From Erodium maritimum (Eukaryota > Streptophyta > Magnoliopsida > Geraniales > Geraniaceae), in assembly GCA_963921825.1 (NCBI GenBank), contig OY997596.1, forward strand, positions 2,795,001 to 2,859,000: 64,000 nucleotides of DNA, given 5' to 3'. Under the pieces are notes generated by a model that was not told the origin of the DNA, did not search any database, and saw only the letters and a program-made list of their open reading frames with translations. This document shows, piece after piece, positions 31,662 to 44,404 of the stretch. Position 1 is the stretch's first letter; the number at the start of each line of letters is the position of its first letter. A program made the translations under genes and the position numbers.

Positions 31662-33919
31662 CGCCCCCACAAGCTGAAGTCGGGGCAGAGATGAGACGAA
31701 GCTTGTCACGAAAGTTGTGAAACTGTGGCTTGGGTAATGGCTTCGTCAATATGTCAGCAATCTGGTCTGAAGTAGATAGAGGAGACACTGTCAGTCGTCG
31801 TTGTAGGACAAGCTGCCGAACAAAATGGAAATCGACCTCAACATGCCTGGTATGAGCATGAAAAGCCGGATTCGTAGAGAGATACACCGCACCAACATTA
31901 TCACACCAAATATGAGGGGGATGAGCTAACCGAACACCAAGCTCATCAAGCAAGCTAACAAGCCACCGAATCTCAACACAAACATCCGCAACCGCTTTGA
32001 GTTCAGATTCTGTCGAAGATCGAGCAACCGTCTTCTGTTTCCGAGAGTTCCAAGCTACAAGTGTGGTACCAAGATAAATCAAGAAACCCCCCGTAGACCG
32101 GCGATCATCTGGGCAACCCGCCCAATCAGCATCACTAAAAGCAACCAAACAATATGTCGGACCCGACTTAATAAGTAGGCCATCATCAATAGTGCCCTGC
32201 AAGTAACGGAGAACTCTTTTCAGAGCACTCATGTGAATAGACGTCAGAGCATGCATAAATTGACAGAGTTTGTTGGCTGCAAAAGAGAGGTCTGGCCGAT
32301 TAAGAGTGGCATATTGCAAGCTACCACAAAGTCGACGATATAACACACCATCATCAGTAGACAAAGGAGTACCATCAGTCTTATTAAGGGACACACGATG
32401 ATCCAAAGGCGTAGGACATGGCTTGCAGGAAGACAGACCAGCCAACTTGAGAATGTCCCTAAAATATTATTGTTGAGAGAGAACAATTCCAGAGGTTGTC
32501 CGCAATACTTGAATGCAAAGAAAATAATGCAAGTCACCCAGAGCATGCAATTTAAACTCCTTAGACAACTGAGCAATAATAGAAGCAACCTTAACATCAT
32601 TGTTACCTGTCACAATAATATCATCAACATAGACAAGAAAGAATATCTCACAGCCCGAGTGTCGATAGATAAACAAAGACGAGTCAGTGCCGGGGCCAAC
32701 AAACCCGAGTCCCAAAAGAGCCTGACTTAGGCGGTGAAACCAAGCTCGAGGAGCTTGCTTAAGTCCATACAACGATTTCCGAAGACGACATACATAATGT
32801 GGAGTAGAGGAATCAACAAATCCTTGAGGTTGAACCATATAAACCGTTTCCTGCAAATCACCATGCAAAAAAGCATTACTAACATCCAATTGATTAAGTT
32901 TCCATCCTCGAGAGACAGCAATGGACAGCACCGCGCGAATGGTAGTGGGTTTAATAGCCGGACTGAAAGTTTCATTATAATCAAGACCAAATTCCTGAGT
33001 GAAGCCTCTTGCCACAAGCCTGGCTTTATATCTGTCAAGAGACCCATCTGCCTTTCTCTTGACTTTGAAAATCCAGCGACAACCAACAACATTACCAGTA
33101 GATGGAGGCGGGGCGAGATCCCAAGTATGATTCTGTCTCAGGGCCAACATTTCAGCTTCCATGGCTTCTTTCCATTCTGGATACCTGATAGCATGTGTAA
33201 AGGATGAGGGTTCTAGAGTAGGATGAGATGGAGCAGTAGCTAAATATATCTTAGGCTTGGGATTGGGACGTAAGGTCATAACACGGGTTCGACGCGGAGA
33301 TGAGGTCGGGGTAGGTAAGTTGGTTGTTGTGGCAGGATCCGGATGAACAGGTTGGTCAGGTAGGGGCACAATCGGAGGAGATGAGGTTGGCTGAGTGGAC
33401 ACATCAGGGGACGAGTGGGTATGTGAGGCCGGGTCATTGGAGTCCAAGGTATTAGGTGATGGTTGCACATGATCAGAAGATTGTAAGTGAAGTAAAGATG
33501 AAGAGGACATACCAGAGAGATTCGTAACCTGCCGAGGAGGAGATGGTAGTGGAACCACAGTCTGAAGCGTTGGAATAGAAGGAGGAACCGATGATGAGGG
33601 ACTAGAATCAGAACAAGCAACAGATTTAAAAGGAAACACTTGTTCATCAAACCGAGCATGACGAGAAACACATAACCGACCTGTGGTTAAGTCAAGACAT
33701 CTGTAACCCAAATGAGACGGTTAATAACCCAAAAAAAACACAAAGTTTGGACCGATAATCGAACTTATGCTTATTGTAAGGCCGAAGTAATGGATAGACT
33801 GCACATCCGAAAGTTTTAAGAAAAGCAAAATCAGGAGAAGTATGATAAAGCAGAGTAAAAGGGACCTGATTGTTTAAAGATGAACTCGGAAGTCTATTAA
33901 TAAGAAACACAGCAGTCTC
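31662..33919 (-). mobile_element. Copia downstream half: reverse transcriptase and RNase H
   Basis: Read on the minus strand, this part contains the end of the integrase region (AVFLINRLPSS), then a Pro/Ser-rich linker. The reverse transcriptase follows, with NAFLHGDL, SLYGLKQAPRAW and the catalytic FFLVYVDDIIVTG. The RNase H has SDADWAGCPDDRRSTGG and ARSSTESE. These are canonical Ty1/Copia pol motifs in the normal order. The part is broken. Confidence 0.9.
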
Positions 33920-33924
33920 AAAAG

Positions 33925-35612
33925 TGTTAGTCTTAGTGCCCGTAGTTCAATCCTAAATGTCCAAATGTATATATCATCGTTAGCAATAAAATTAAAGCGG
34001 CTTTATATTACTTATGTGTTGGAGTAATATATCGACGTGTGCTCTGATCTATGCCCACCATGCGAATAGAACCATAGATCGAGATAGATCACACTAGATG
34101 GGTCCCTAGTCAACAAAGCTTCACTAGAAGCGACTAGTATGAAAGATGGCTTTTTATGGCTTACGTTTTGTTAGTCATTGGAATGGGATTCCGGAGTCTG
34201 ATCATAGATATCATGTGGGACATGATATTGGACGACCCGCCCTGAATATGTGCCATAGATTAAGTCATGAACGTATTCAGTGTCGTAGCTTGTCATGTAT
34301 CCTTAGACCAAGGAGTCTTTGTGATCGCTATGTAGTCAACAACTGAGTTTGACCTGAGCCTAACGTTGTCCGTAACAGGGCTTCCATAACGGCCAGGATT
34401 GGCTTGGGGACGGGCTACATGAGTGACACGAAAGGCGGCTAAGGGATTTATCCCTCATACTGAGGTATGGGAAAGATATCGGTTCTCGGCCGCTTGATCG
34501 AGAGTGACTGAAAGAATAGCATGGCCATGCACATGATACTGGGTATCATATCTTCAGTCATCTCACATATCAAGGAACGGTGATTGAGAATAATAAGGAT
34601 GACGGCTCTATGCCTTATCTCAATCAGGATATCGGAGATAAAAGGATAATGACAGGGATGACGGAAAGGTTAGAATCGACAGGGTCGATTCGTTATGTAG
34701 TGCCAGGCAATACTAAAGTCTCGTTAGTTGCCACTTAAATAGGATCAAGTAAAATGGGATTTTACGTTGATCTATTGACATGCATAAACCTAAGGGTCAC
34801 ACCGGAGGATGAAACTCATTGACACATTTATGGAGAATGGCCAAAAGGGAGTTGTCTCGGGACATGACCAAAACTGGGTTTTGGGTCATGTGCCCGTAAG
34901 TGAATAGGACTTTACGGATCGAGACAAGGCTTGGAGTCTTGGAATTGATTGCGTCGGATAATGTTGGACATTTCCGGTATGGAAGGCTTGGAGGCGATGA
35001 GCGAATCACGGGACCTCGTTGGAAATGGCCACGGGCCATGTTCCAAGAGGCCCATGAAAGGCCCATGCAACCAAGGCCCATGGAACTAATTAATCAAGTC
35101 TTGATTAATTAGTACTAAGCAAGCAAGACAAGGATTAAGGTGTTGGTGATTCACCACCTAACCCAATCTTGTCTTGCCATACTTTGTTCTATTTACACCT
35201 TACTTGACACCATACTTGTCCCATGCCTTTAGTTGGACAAGTATGGGTTTTGTTATGTTTAAGTCATCTTTTTTCAACATAACAAACACAAGACAAGAAT
35301 AGGAAACACAACTTCTCTCCCCCTTCCCTTGCAATTTCGGGTTTGGCAAGTTCCCACCTCCATTTTTGTGTTCTTGAGTCCTCAAAGAGAAGAACTACGT
35401 GGCTTTGATTCCCATGTGGATACGTAGGCGTCTTGGAGACTCAAGCCAATCATTCGTTACCCGGTGTTCTTGTTTTGGTAAGAACTAGTGCTGAATTTTT
35501 CTCTTGTGAATCCATTCTTTGTTTGTTGTTTCATGGTTTTAATCGTCTCTTGGTTTTCCTTGATTTTCCGCTGCGAGTTGGTTCATCTCCAACCCTACCT
35601 CGAGACCCAACA
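33925..35612. mobile_element. Solo LTR (1,688 bp) inside the Copia element
   Basis: The segment begins TGTTAGTCTTAG and ends GAGACCCAACA, and so has TG...CA ends. It is flanked by the 5-bp repeat AAAAG at 33,920-33,924 and 35,613-35,617. No polymerase or gag sequence lies inside. This is the signature of a solo LTR left by recombination between two LTRs of a larger element. The family is not determined. It interrupts the integrase region of the host Copia and is therefore younger than it. Confidence 0.9.
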
Positions 35613-35617
35613 AAAAG

Positions 35618-37688
35618 CATATTCCCAATATTTTAGCGGTGCCCCAGAGTGAGCCAAAAGAGCAAGTCCGGTATCAACAATAGCTCGAATCTTACGTTCC
35701 GCGGTCCCATTTTGTTCATGAGTGTGTGGACAAGCAACACGATGTCGAATACCTACTGATTGAAAATAGGTATTCAAAGTACGATATTCACCGCCCCAAT
35801 CTGAATTTAAAGACTTAAGTGTTGAATTAAATTGTTTCTCGACAAAGGACTGAAAAAGACGAAACTTGGCAAACACATTACTTTTATTATAAATTGGGAA
35901 GAACCATGTAAACAACGAGTAATCATCAATAAAAATCACAAAGTACTTGAAACCTGACACAGATTGCATCGGAGCAGGTCCCCAAACATCAGAATGAACG
36001 ACATCCAAGGGAGAACTGCTCCTGTTATTAGTCAAAGATAAAGACAACCGATGAGATTTTCCCAAGCAACAAGCATGACACTGACGAGACAAGGAACGAG
36101 TCTTCGAACACGGAAGCTGAAACTGACGAACTATACGCTGAAGAGACTGATAGTTAGGATGTCCGAGACGAGCATGCCAATCCTCCAGGGTGGAGAGAAA
36201 AACAGCAATCGACGACGAAGATGAAGGAGGCTCGAACAACCTGTAGAGACTACCATTACTCGTTCCTCGGAGTAGAACCTTCTAGGAGACCTGGTCCTTC
36301 ACAAAAAAATCTTATCAGTAAATTCAACAGCACATTTATTATCAGAACATAATCGTTTAATAGACAGTAAAGGTTTGGTAATATGGGGGACACAAAGGAC
36401 ATCATTAAGATACAATGAACGATCAGTGGCAGGTAAAGAACTAGAACCAATGTGGGTAATAGGCAACCCTGCCCCATTACCAACAATCAATTTATTCATA
36501 CCTTCATAGGGATGGGCAGTGCTTAGGGAGGAAAGGTCAGGGGTTACGTGATGAGTGGCACCAGAATCAGGTAACCAGAATGCATGAGAAGCCTGTTGTG
36601 AATTTGGAGTAGCAGAATAATGACCCTGAGGCTGATGAGAGAAGTCATGACCACAACCACCTGACTGATGTTGTTGATGGTGCTGCTGAAAAGAGGAATC
36701 ACGACCAAAATTCTGAGGATGCTGATTATAAGACGAATCAAAGCTGCGGCGACAAGACGAGGCAATGTGATTGGAGAGTCCACAAATATGACATGGGGCA
36801 CGGACATTGTTGAACCCGCGACGGCCTTTGTTCCCATTACCTCGACCACCACGTCCCCGATAGTGAGATGCAGAACCTGAATGAGCAGAGCTAGTATGTG
36901 GTGCAGGAGAATTGACACTAGTATGTGTCACATTAGCAAAAGGAGATGAGGCAACTTGAGAGTTAAGCAAAATTTCATATGATACAAGTTGGCCATATAA
37001 TTCTGAAAACGGAACTGGATCGGGACGCTGTTGTAGTGCTCACATGATACCATTATATTCCGAGCCCAACTTGCGAAACACAATCGCAGTGAAGTCTGAA
37101 TCCGAGATAGGATTTCCAGCCAAGGCAAGAGAATCAGCTAGTGATTTAGCCTGATGGAGATATTGGCTAACAGACTTATCGTCTTTATTCAGACTATGAA
37201 GCTCAAGGAGAAGCTGAGTTCTCTGAGCATTACTCACAACACCATAGGCTATGGCTAGAGCCATCCAGGCTTCATCGGAGCTTTTAGCTCGAGTAAGGTG
37301 TTGATAGCACTCTTCAGAAACAGATGATAATATCCAAGAAAAAAGCATCTGATCCTTTTGAAACCAGGCTAAATATGCTGGATTAGGTGTGGGTGTACCT
37401 GACGCATCAGTATCAATAGTAGGCGCAAGAGCAGAACTAGTTGGAGCCAAAAACGAATGGAGATCAAGCATATTCAACAATGGTTGGAATTGAAGCTTCC
37501 ACGGAATATACGTCTTTGGTCCCGTCAGCTTGATCGCAAACGATTGATGAGGAACAGCCAAGGGGAAAATGGGTGCAGCAGAGGACATGGAAGCAACAGA
37601 GGTAGCCGTGGTGCTTGAGGAGGATGACGCAGCAGAAATGGTCGACATTGAAAGAGGAAAAGGAAAAAATATCAGAGCTCTGATACCA
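35618..37688 (-). mobile_element. Copia upstream half: gag, protease, integrase
   Basis: Read on the minus strand: a gag with KLTGPKTYIPWKLQF and DEAWMALAIAYG, a CHICGLSNHIASSC zinc knuckle, a protease motif LPDSGATHHVTPD, the integrase zinc-binding HHCC region (DWHARLGHPN and CHACCLGKSHR), and the integrase core (FIDDYSLFTWFFP, DWGGEY, NGTAERK). The primer site adjoins the 5' LTR. The part is broken. Confidence 0.9.
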
Positions 37689-37867
37689 AGTCAATAACAG
37701 AGAATTGTATAGAATGAATAATGTATATTTCTGTAGCAGTACAATGTATATATACATGAGGTAGTTATATGTAAGTAGGAGACTATAACTATATCACTAC
37801 TAGAGATAAGACTTATCAATATTAGAGATTCAAGTTTAAATCGTTGAACTCTTATCACTATTTGACA
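37689..37867 (-). repeat. Copia 5' LTR
   Basis: This is the partner of 31,483-31,661. The minus strand runs TGTCAAATAG to TTATTGACT and is followed at once by the TGGTATCAGAGC primer site. Confidence 0.93.
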
Positions 37868-37872
37868 ATGGC

Positions 37873-38933
37873 CTTACAACAGCTACAAGATCTACTTGAG
37901 GGTCATGTCGGAGCAGTTGATTTTATTGATTTTGCTGTATTCTAGCTGCATTCGTTTGTTTGTGTCGGTTCCTAGAGGATCTTCCATGTTTTCTGAGTCA
38001 TTGACTATCTGAATAGCTTTCTTTTGTAAAGCTCTTATTTTCGACTTTCCTTGCTTCTTTTATATTTGCATCACTAAGTAAATCACTTGGAATAAATCTA
38101 AATTGTGTGAGCATAAAAATTATAAACATCATGTACAAGACAAGAATAGAAAAAAAACTTAAATAGACAAGTAATTAAGTGAAACAATTGTAACACAAAC
38201 TTTATAATCAAGGTTGTCTTAGTTGTTCTTCGTCAACGGTGCTATTAACTTGACTCCCGACGGTTTTAGCACAAGAATGAGCATGTCAAGTGTACCGACC
38301 ATTAAGTAGTATTTAGGATTAAAGTCCAGGTTATTGTATCCATTAAGGGAGCACAAGACAAACAATTACTATCTTATATTCGTTTTTTTTATAAGCTACT
38401 ATCTTAAATTCGTTATTAAGTTATTTCGTTAAAAATGTGATTTTGGTTTTAAAACATGTATGTAAACAAGTAATTGAAAGACGAGAAAAGTAAATTGGCT
38501 GCAAAAAAGAGTCTATAAGCAGAGAATAAGTAATCCTGGTTTTGGGTTCATACAGACCATTCCTACATATTAAAGATCAATAATTATTGTGAAGTTTGAC
38601 TATTGTAAGGGCAACGAACTATCTCTATACTAGTCTTAACTTTGGTCGATAGTTTAGAACCTTAATGGAATTCAACCACTTAGTTCTCCTGAATCTAGAT
38701 GTAGGAAGACCAAAACACTATGTTCCTTGATATTTCTAGCTTTCGGTAAAAATCTATAGTTATTGCAATTTTGTTAACCTAGCTATCTCTGATTTAGATT
38801 TAAACCCAACTTATTATTGATTTTGGACTAATTATGATTCTCATCTCACGAGTATTAGACTTTAATTTATATCATCTATCAAGCCTATGTGGGAGATAAA
38901 GCATTAAAAACAAATCAACAATGAACTATAACC
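37873..38933. other. No gene recognised; host sequence between insertions
   Basis: AT-rich sequence that continues the locus interrupted by the Copia element. It resembles a 3' untranslated or intergenic region. The retroposon target duplication is at its right edge (38,919-38,933). Confidence 0.4.
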
Positions 38934-39463
38934 CTTGATGTCTTCTCTGGACATCTCATTAAAATAATGAAGCCTCCGGACCCAATTTCCCCGCATCCTC
39001 ATCCCCCCTCCTCCCGCCTTTTCATTTTCAACCTTCCTGCAGATTACTCGCAGGATCAACTCTTCCAACTCTTCTCATATTTTGGCACGGTGAGTCGCGC
39101 CTTTATCCCCTCCAAACTGACCAGTTCTGGCAAGCGGTTCGGCTTTGCGTTCTTCCTCAACACAGCGGACGCCACAACTACGGTCACTGCGTTGCATCGC
39201 ATTTGGCTCGGATCGGCTCACCTTGTGGTGGATTTCGCAGCCGCCTTTACCTGCGGCCCGATTCGTCAACCTGTTGTTCAACCTCCCTCTAGTCTTCCAG
39301 CAACCCTCAAGGGATCTCGCTCCTTCAAAGATGTCGTGTAGAATTCCCAGGTGGATTCACCATCTGCTTTACCTGGCGCCTCTGAGCCTCCTGGCGTCCT
39401 CTCCTGCTCGGGCTCCCCTAACCCCAGCTGCTCATTCTTGCTTGCCTACTCCATCATTAGAGT

Positions 39464-39486
39464 GGCCTTATTACCCAAATGGCCTT
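39464..39486 (+). repeat. MULE left terminal inverted repeat
   Basis: These 23 bp match the right end (51,404-51,426) perfectly in inverse orientation, and similarity stops just inside. GGCC occurs near both ends of each repeat. The 10-bp target duplication lies immediately outside. Confidence 0.95.
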
Positions 39487-39896
39487 ATTCTAGCAAAGTC
39501 TTACCGTGGCAGACCCCGTAATTTAGCTGAACTTATTTCTTTTATTTTTGATTTTCTTTTTATGAGTAAAATGCATGAGATTACATTTGTGCCCTTTTAG
39601 CACTTCAACAACATTGCCTTGTCATCTTCAAACTATCCTTGTCAGCTCTTCAAATTATCCTAGTCAGCTTCAACTTCAAATTGAAACAACTTATGTTAAG
39701 TTGTGTCATTTTTCCCTCCTTCAATTCTATTTTCTTCTTCTTCTTGTTCGACTCCAAACCCCCCCCAAAACCCAGAAACCTTCGACCCAACTGATCTCCA
39801 GCAAGGAATCGTCTCCGTTCTTCTCCAGCAAGGTCGAAGGATCGAGTTCCAGTTTCCGGCCATTCTCCACGAGCTACAAGTATTGTCGGAGCTGAG

Positions 39897-42800
39897 ATGG
39901 TAAGTAAGCCCTAACTGTTCTCGGTTTCCATTCCCTGGTTGTGCTTAGATAGGCTGAATTTAGGGTGAAATTGTGTTTAATTGTCGTGTAGCTACGTTGA
40001 ATTCCTGTTTGAATGTAGAAATTTAGGGGGGTTTATTCGTTATGCTTAGATACGGTTTAGGGGATATGTAGGTCGTAAGATCAGGGGTTGTTCTGGCTCG
40101 CAATCTGGGAGTTGATATTCTAGAATGGATTGTTAGGTCATTAAATCTATGGCGGTTATGGTTGGAAATCTGGGAATTAAAGTTCAATTTGAAATGAAGT
40201 GTGTTTATAGTTTTGCAGATCAATTTGAAATGCATTGTTTTCTGTTATTGTAATTACTTGTTTGCACCCTACCAGGCAAGTTTATCATCCCTAGAGAGTA
40301 GGCAAAACTCAAATGGTGAAGAAAATGAAAGTTCTAGGTCAACTTCCTTCGACGGAGAAATTCCAAGTTATGATGAGGGTGAAAGTTCAAGTGCAAGCCT
40401 AGATAATGCACGATTAGTCCAAATTGAGCTGCCGGAGTTTAAACCTATTTTGGCCGAGAGTGAACATTTCGATTGCAAGGTATCAGTGAAGAGTCATGTA
40501 GGGGGAACTTTTAAGTTCATCAAAGGAGAACTTGAGAGGTTAAGTGATGATGAAATCCACCTTCGTACCCCTAAAAAGCTCCATTTGGTCATTTGATGGA
40601 CATCCAACCGAGTGGTGACAATTCTTGTCAAATTCCTTGGTCTCTGTTAGTTCGACAAATTGACTTGGACCGGTCGTCCGAAATCTGGTTCTTGGTCCAA
40701 GGAAGACCGGTCAGGTTTTCTTTAAAGGAATTCTGTTTAATATCGGGGCTGAAGTGTGGAGCTTTTCCCGATGATAAACTTTTTAAAAAAAAAATGAAGT
40801 CCAAAGTTTTGTCCTCGAAACACTTCCCGACACTAGATGCTAGTATGTTGACCTTAGAGAAGAAATTGACCCAGTTGGTTGGCGAACAAATGGAGGTTAG
40901 GCCTTCTACGAAGCCTAATTGGGATATTATTAGGGTTTGCTTGCTGTTGATCATCGGGGGAGTATTGATGCCATTGGACAGACGCTTCCATAAGCTGGAT
41001 CGCAAGTATTTGGCTTTAGTGGATAACTTGAAGATGTTCTACGCATACCCTTGGGGTACTCTGTCCTTCAGTTATCTACTAAAACAGATAAAAGCAAAGA
41101 AGTTGAGAAATAAAATGTTGGTGGCTCAGAAGAACCCAAGAAATGAGAGTAGTATGACATATGTCGGCTTCTTCCTTCCTCTCACAGTATGTAACTAATT
41201 CTTCACACAAATATTTTTTTAATATTGTAGTGTACATGATGTCTCTTATGATTTGTATCTTTTGTCGTAGGTACTTGCATTTGAATGCATACCATCATTA
41301 GCAACGAAGTTCGCAACAATTCGTGAAGACTTCGGCGTGGACTTGCCTAGAATTCTAAAATGGAAGACAACGTGGAGTAGAAATCCGTCCTACAGTGTTG
41401 TTAGGGAAGCACTCTTAAAAAGCTCACCGGAGGTTAGGAATTTAATTTTCATATAATATATGCGTTTTCATATAAATTCCACGTATTAAATTTTATTCGT
41501 TTTTGTGCTTAGGAAATCGTAAGTCTGTTGGTCCCCACTGAGGAAGAAAAGAAGCAGCCTTGGATGGAAGAATTTGTGAACAAAGAAGAAGAACATCCGA
41601 ATCCGTTGTTGGACAACATGGTGGAAAAGATGGAGCAAGGCTTTGTTGTTTCATTTCCAGAAGATCAGACCGTCCATGTGGCACCGCCAACTCCACCAGC
41701 AGCACCAGAGGAGGTTCAGGTTCCTACGTCACACCCACAGTCCGATGATGGACTTTACAAGGCTGACATGGAGCAAATTGAGCTGCTAAAGAGCCAGGTC
41801 CTGTCAGTGCAGGCTGATGTGAAAAGTGTGTTGGAAGTGCAGAAGACACAATTTGAGACAATCATGGGAGCTCTGTCAGCCCGACAACATGAAGACAGTC
41901 CATCAAACCACTTCGGAGCACGTTCTGAAGCATCATTTCCTGGGCAGGACAAACAGAAGAACCAAGAAGATGACATGGACATGTTCGATAATGTGACAGG
42001 GGATGTTGGTGAGAAGGAGTTGAACCAAGAAGGTGTGGCCACTGGAGTCGAAGTGAACCAAGGAGAAGAAGTGCCCGAGGAGGAAATGGATGAGAACCAA
42101 CAAGAAGTGGGAGTTCCCAATGGTGGAGAGGATGGAGAGGAAGTTGATGTTTTAAAAATTGGAGCAGCCGTTGAAGAGGAAGTGAACAAACAACAAGAAG
42201 AAGAAGAAGGAGTGGCAGCTGGACAAGAAGGTGTGCCCGCTGTAGTGGAAGTGAACAAACAAGGAAATGTGAATGAAGAAGTTAATGAAGAAGTGAATGA
42301 AGAAGGTAATGAAGAAGAGGAAGGCAATGAAGGGGAAGATGTGAATGAAAAGGAACAGTCCGTGGAGAAGGAAGTAGATGAGGTGAACCAAGAGGTCCAT
42401 GAGCCGGCTGTTGTTGAAAAGGCCAAGGAAATTCTAGCTAGAGTTATTAGAAGTAAGCGTCTTGCAAAAAAGGTGAAGTCTAACACAAATAAGTCTGCCA
42501 CAAGGGCCACAAAGAGGAAGCAAGCTACCACAAAGAATCCTGGCACAAGCAAGCGGAAGAGAGAAGAATCAAGCTCGATGAAAGTCTCGGCTCCTGTTAT
42601 ACACGAGCGGGACAGCGAAGCAACGAAGGAGAAGAAGAGGAGACTTAAAGGGAACTTAGAGAAGTTGAACCCTCTCCTTATGCCTGATCAATCCACAACC
42701 CAGGTGTATAAGGATGTGATCGCAAAACTGAAGAGGAAGAAGATACCCTTAGAAGAAATCCCAAAAACACCTTACGGAGAGGTCAGCTTGTCTTACTACA

Positions 42801-43646
42801 CAACTCTCAGCGGGTCAAACGAAAAGCTGAATGCAAGGGTAAGGTGGAACCTTAATTATTTGCATTGTTTCCTTGTTTTCAATTTAATTTAAATGTAATA
42901 AAATTACTTTTATGTATACAACACATGAATGATTGCCTGTTTGGAATTAGAAAGCGGCAGGGGCGTTGCAAGAAGCACTATGCACAGAATGCTGTGGTGT
43001 TGGACGCAGAATTTGCAGATGCCGTTAAGGAAGGGCACATGGCATGGACTCAAAGTGAGAACCCCCAAGTAGCAGATCGCTTAATGGAATACGTTAGGGG
43101 CGATCTTCCGATCTTTGCTGGTAAGGAATGGGCAGGTTGTGACAGAATATTTTTTCCTTTGCTGGTGGACGAAGTATCACAGCATTGGGTTATGGTGGAG
43201 GCGGACGTAACTCTCTGCAAGCTCATCATGTATGACTGTTGTAGAGTAGTTCCGGATAATTCCCTTTATGCAGTGATGGAACCTTTTGTGGTGATGTTCC
43301 CACAAATTCTCATTGCTGCCAAGAATTTTCACGCGGAATTACTGCATTCGGGCACCAAATGGACGTGTGAAAGGCGGTCTGATTTGCAACAAGCGGAGCT
43401 TAGGTATGGAATCTTCTACAACTTTATTGTTCTATAAATGTTACCCTTACTGTTTTTGTCAGTAATTTGCATTTATTGTGCAGAGGAGACTCGGGTGTTT
43501 ATGCGCTGAAGTATTGCGAGCTGGAGCTCCAATCATTTCCGATCCCTATTTACATGCGTCCACAGTATGTCTCTGTTTACCGCTTGAAGATGTGTGTGGA
43601 CATAGCAACACAATTCGAGAAGTTCTTGGATTACAAACATGAATGA
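39897..43646 (+). CDS. MULE-borne ULP1-like (C48) protease gene with DUF1985
   Basis: Probable exons are 39,897-39,899 (ATG at a GTAAGT donor), 40,276-41,186, 41,271-41,432, 41,513-42,838, 42,961-43,403 and 43,484-43,646, about 1,000 codons. The DUF1985 region is seen in WFLVQGRPVRFSLKEFCLIS. The middle is a long Glu/Asn/Lys-rich, probably disordered stretch followed by basic, NLS-like clusters. The C-terminus is a ULP1 fold with catalytic His in SQHWVMVEAD and Asp in LIMYDCC. At the expected nucleophile it reads RGDSGVYALKY, with Ser where the family has Cys. A one-base shortfall in the A-run at 40,573-40,577 shifts the frame inside exon 2. ULP1 proteins process SUMO; here the substitution makes deSUMOylation doubtful. 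Both the frameshift and the substitution could be decay. Confidence 0.8.
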
Positions 43647-44404
43647 GTTTTCATATGATCATCGAGGATAAAACTTTACTGTTTCAATGACTTATAATTT
43701 GAATATTTGAGGTGGATTGTAATTTGAATTGTACACTTTGATGTGATTTTTATTATTTTGGTGACCAAGATTGGTTTTAAATCTAAACTGCTTTCATGTA
43801 TTAGTATAATGTTAGCCTTATGTTGAATGGATTGTATTGTTAATTGGTTTTATACTATTTTGTACGTTAGGTTTATTTGGAAACTGAACATATGAGGACA
43901 GATTTACAGTCGGAGTCTAATTATGTTCCATTCTAGGAACATATTTCCAATCTGAACTGCCCGTCTAGAACATATGTTTCTAGAATGGTTTGGAAATCTA
44001 TAAGGTATATGACACGTATGTATGTGAATTCTAGAATATATATTTCTAGAAAGAATTTAAATTCTAGAATAATCATTTCAAATACATGAATCTAGGTGGC
44101 AAGCGGTTGTAATTGGATTGTGAACAGTTGTGTCTTGTCAAAGTAATTACAGTTATAGGGTCATGCCTATACGTGAACCGAAGAGTCTTTTGGAAGATGG
44201 GTGTAATTATCACTTGTAATAACTTCTTTAACCCAACTTGTCATGTCAAAATAAATTTTAGTAATCATGTAACTGCTTTTCCTAGCCTATATAAGAAACC
44301 AATCTAGAACCCATGCAACCCACACTGAAAATCCATTCTGCCTGGTACCAAAGGTCTCTTCTTCTTCTTCTTCCTCTTCGTTTACGTTTTCAACCAATCC
44401 ATCC

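Larger units (their letters stand above)
31483..37867 (-). mobile_element. Ty1/Copia element with 179-bp LTRs
   Basis: The LTRs are 31,483-31,661 and 37,689-37,867, both 179 bp and differing at about 4 positions. The 5-bp target duplication ATGGC lies at 31,478-31,482 and 37,868-37,872. On the minus strand TGGTATCAGAGC (primer site) follows the 5' LTR directly. The order gag, protease, integrase, reverse transcriptase, RNase H is the Copia order. The short LTR and gag style suggest the Ale/Retrofit group (inference). The element carries a solo LTR of another element and is broken by that and by several further breaks. About 98% LTR identity suggests a fairly recent insertion. Confidence 0.95.

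Noticed and set aside
34146-35112. Short open frames inside the 1.7-kb solo LTR
   Set aside because: They have no motif and fall within a non-coding LTR bounded by a target duplication.
41755-42552. Long Ser/Thr-rich open frame on the minus strand
   Set aside because: It is the antisense shadow of the Glu-rich middle exon of the ULP1-like gene.
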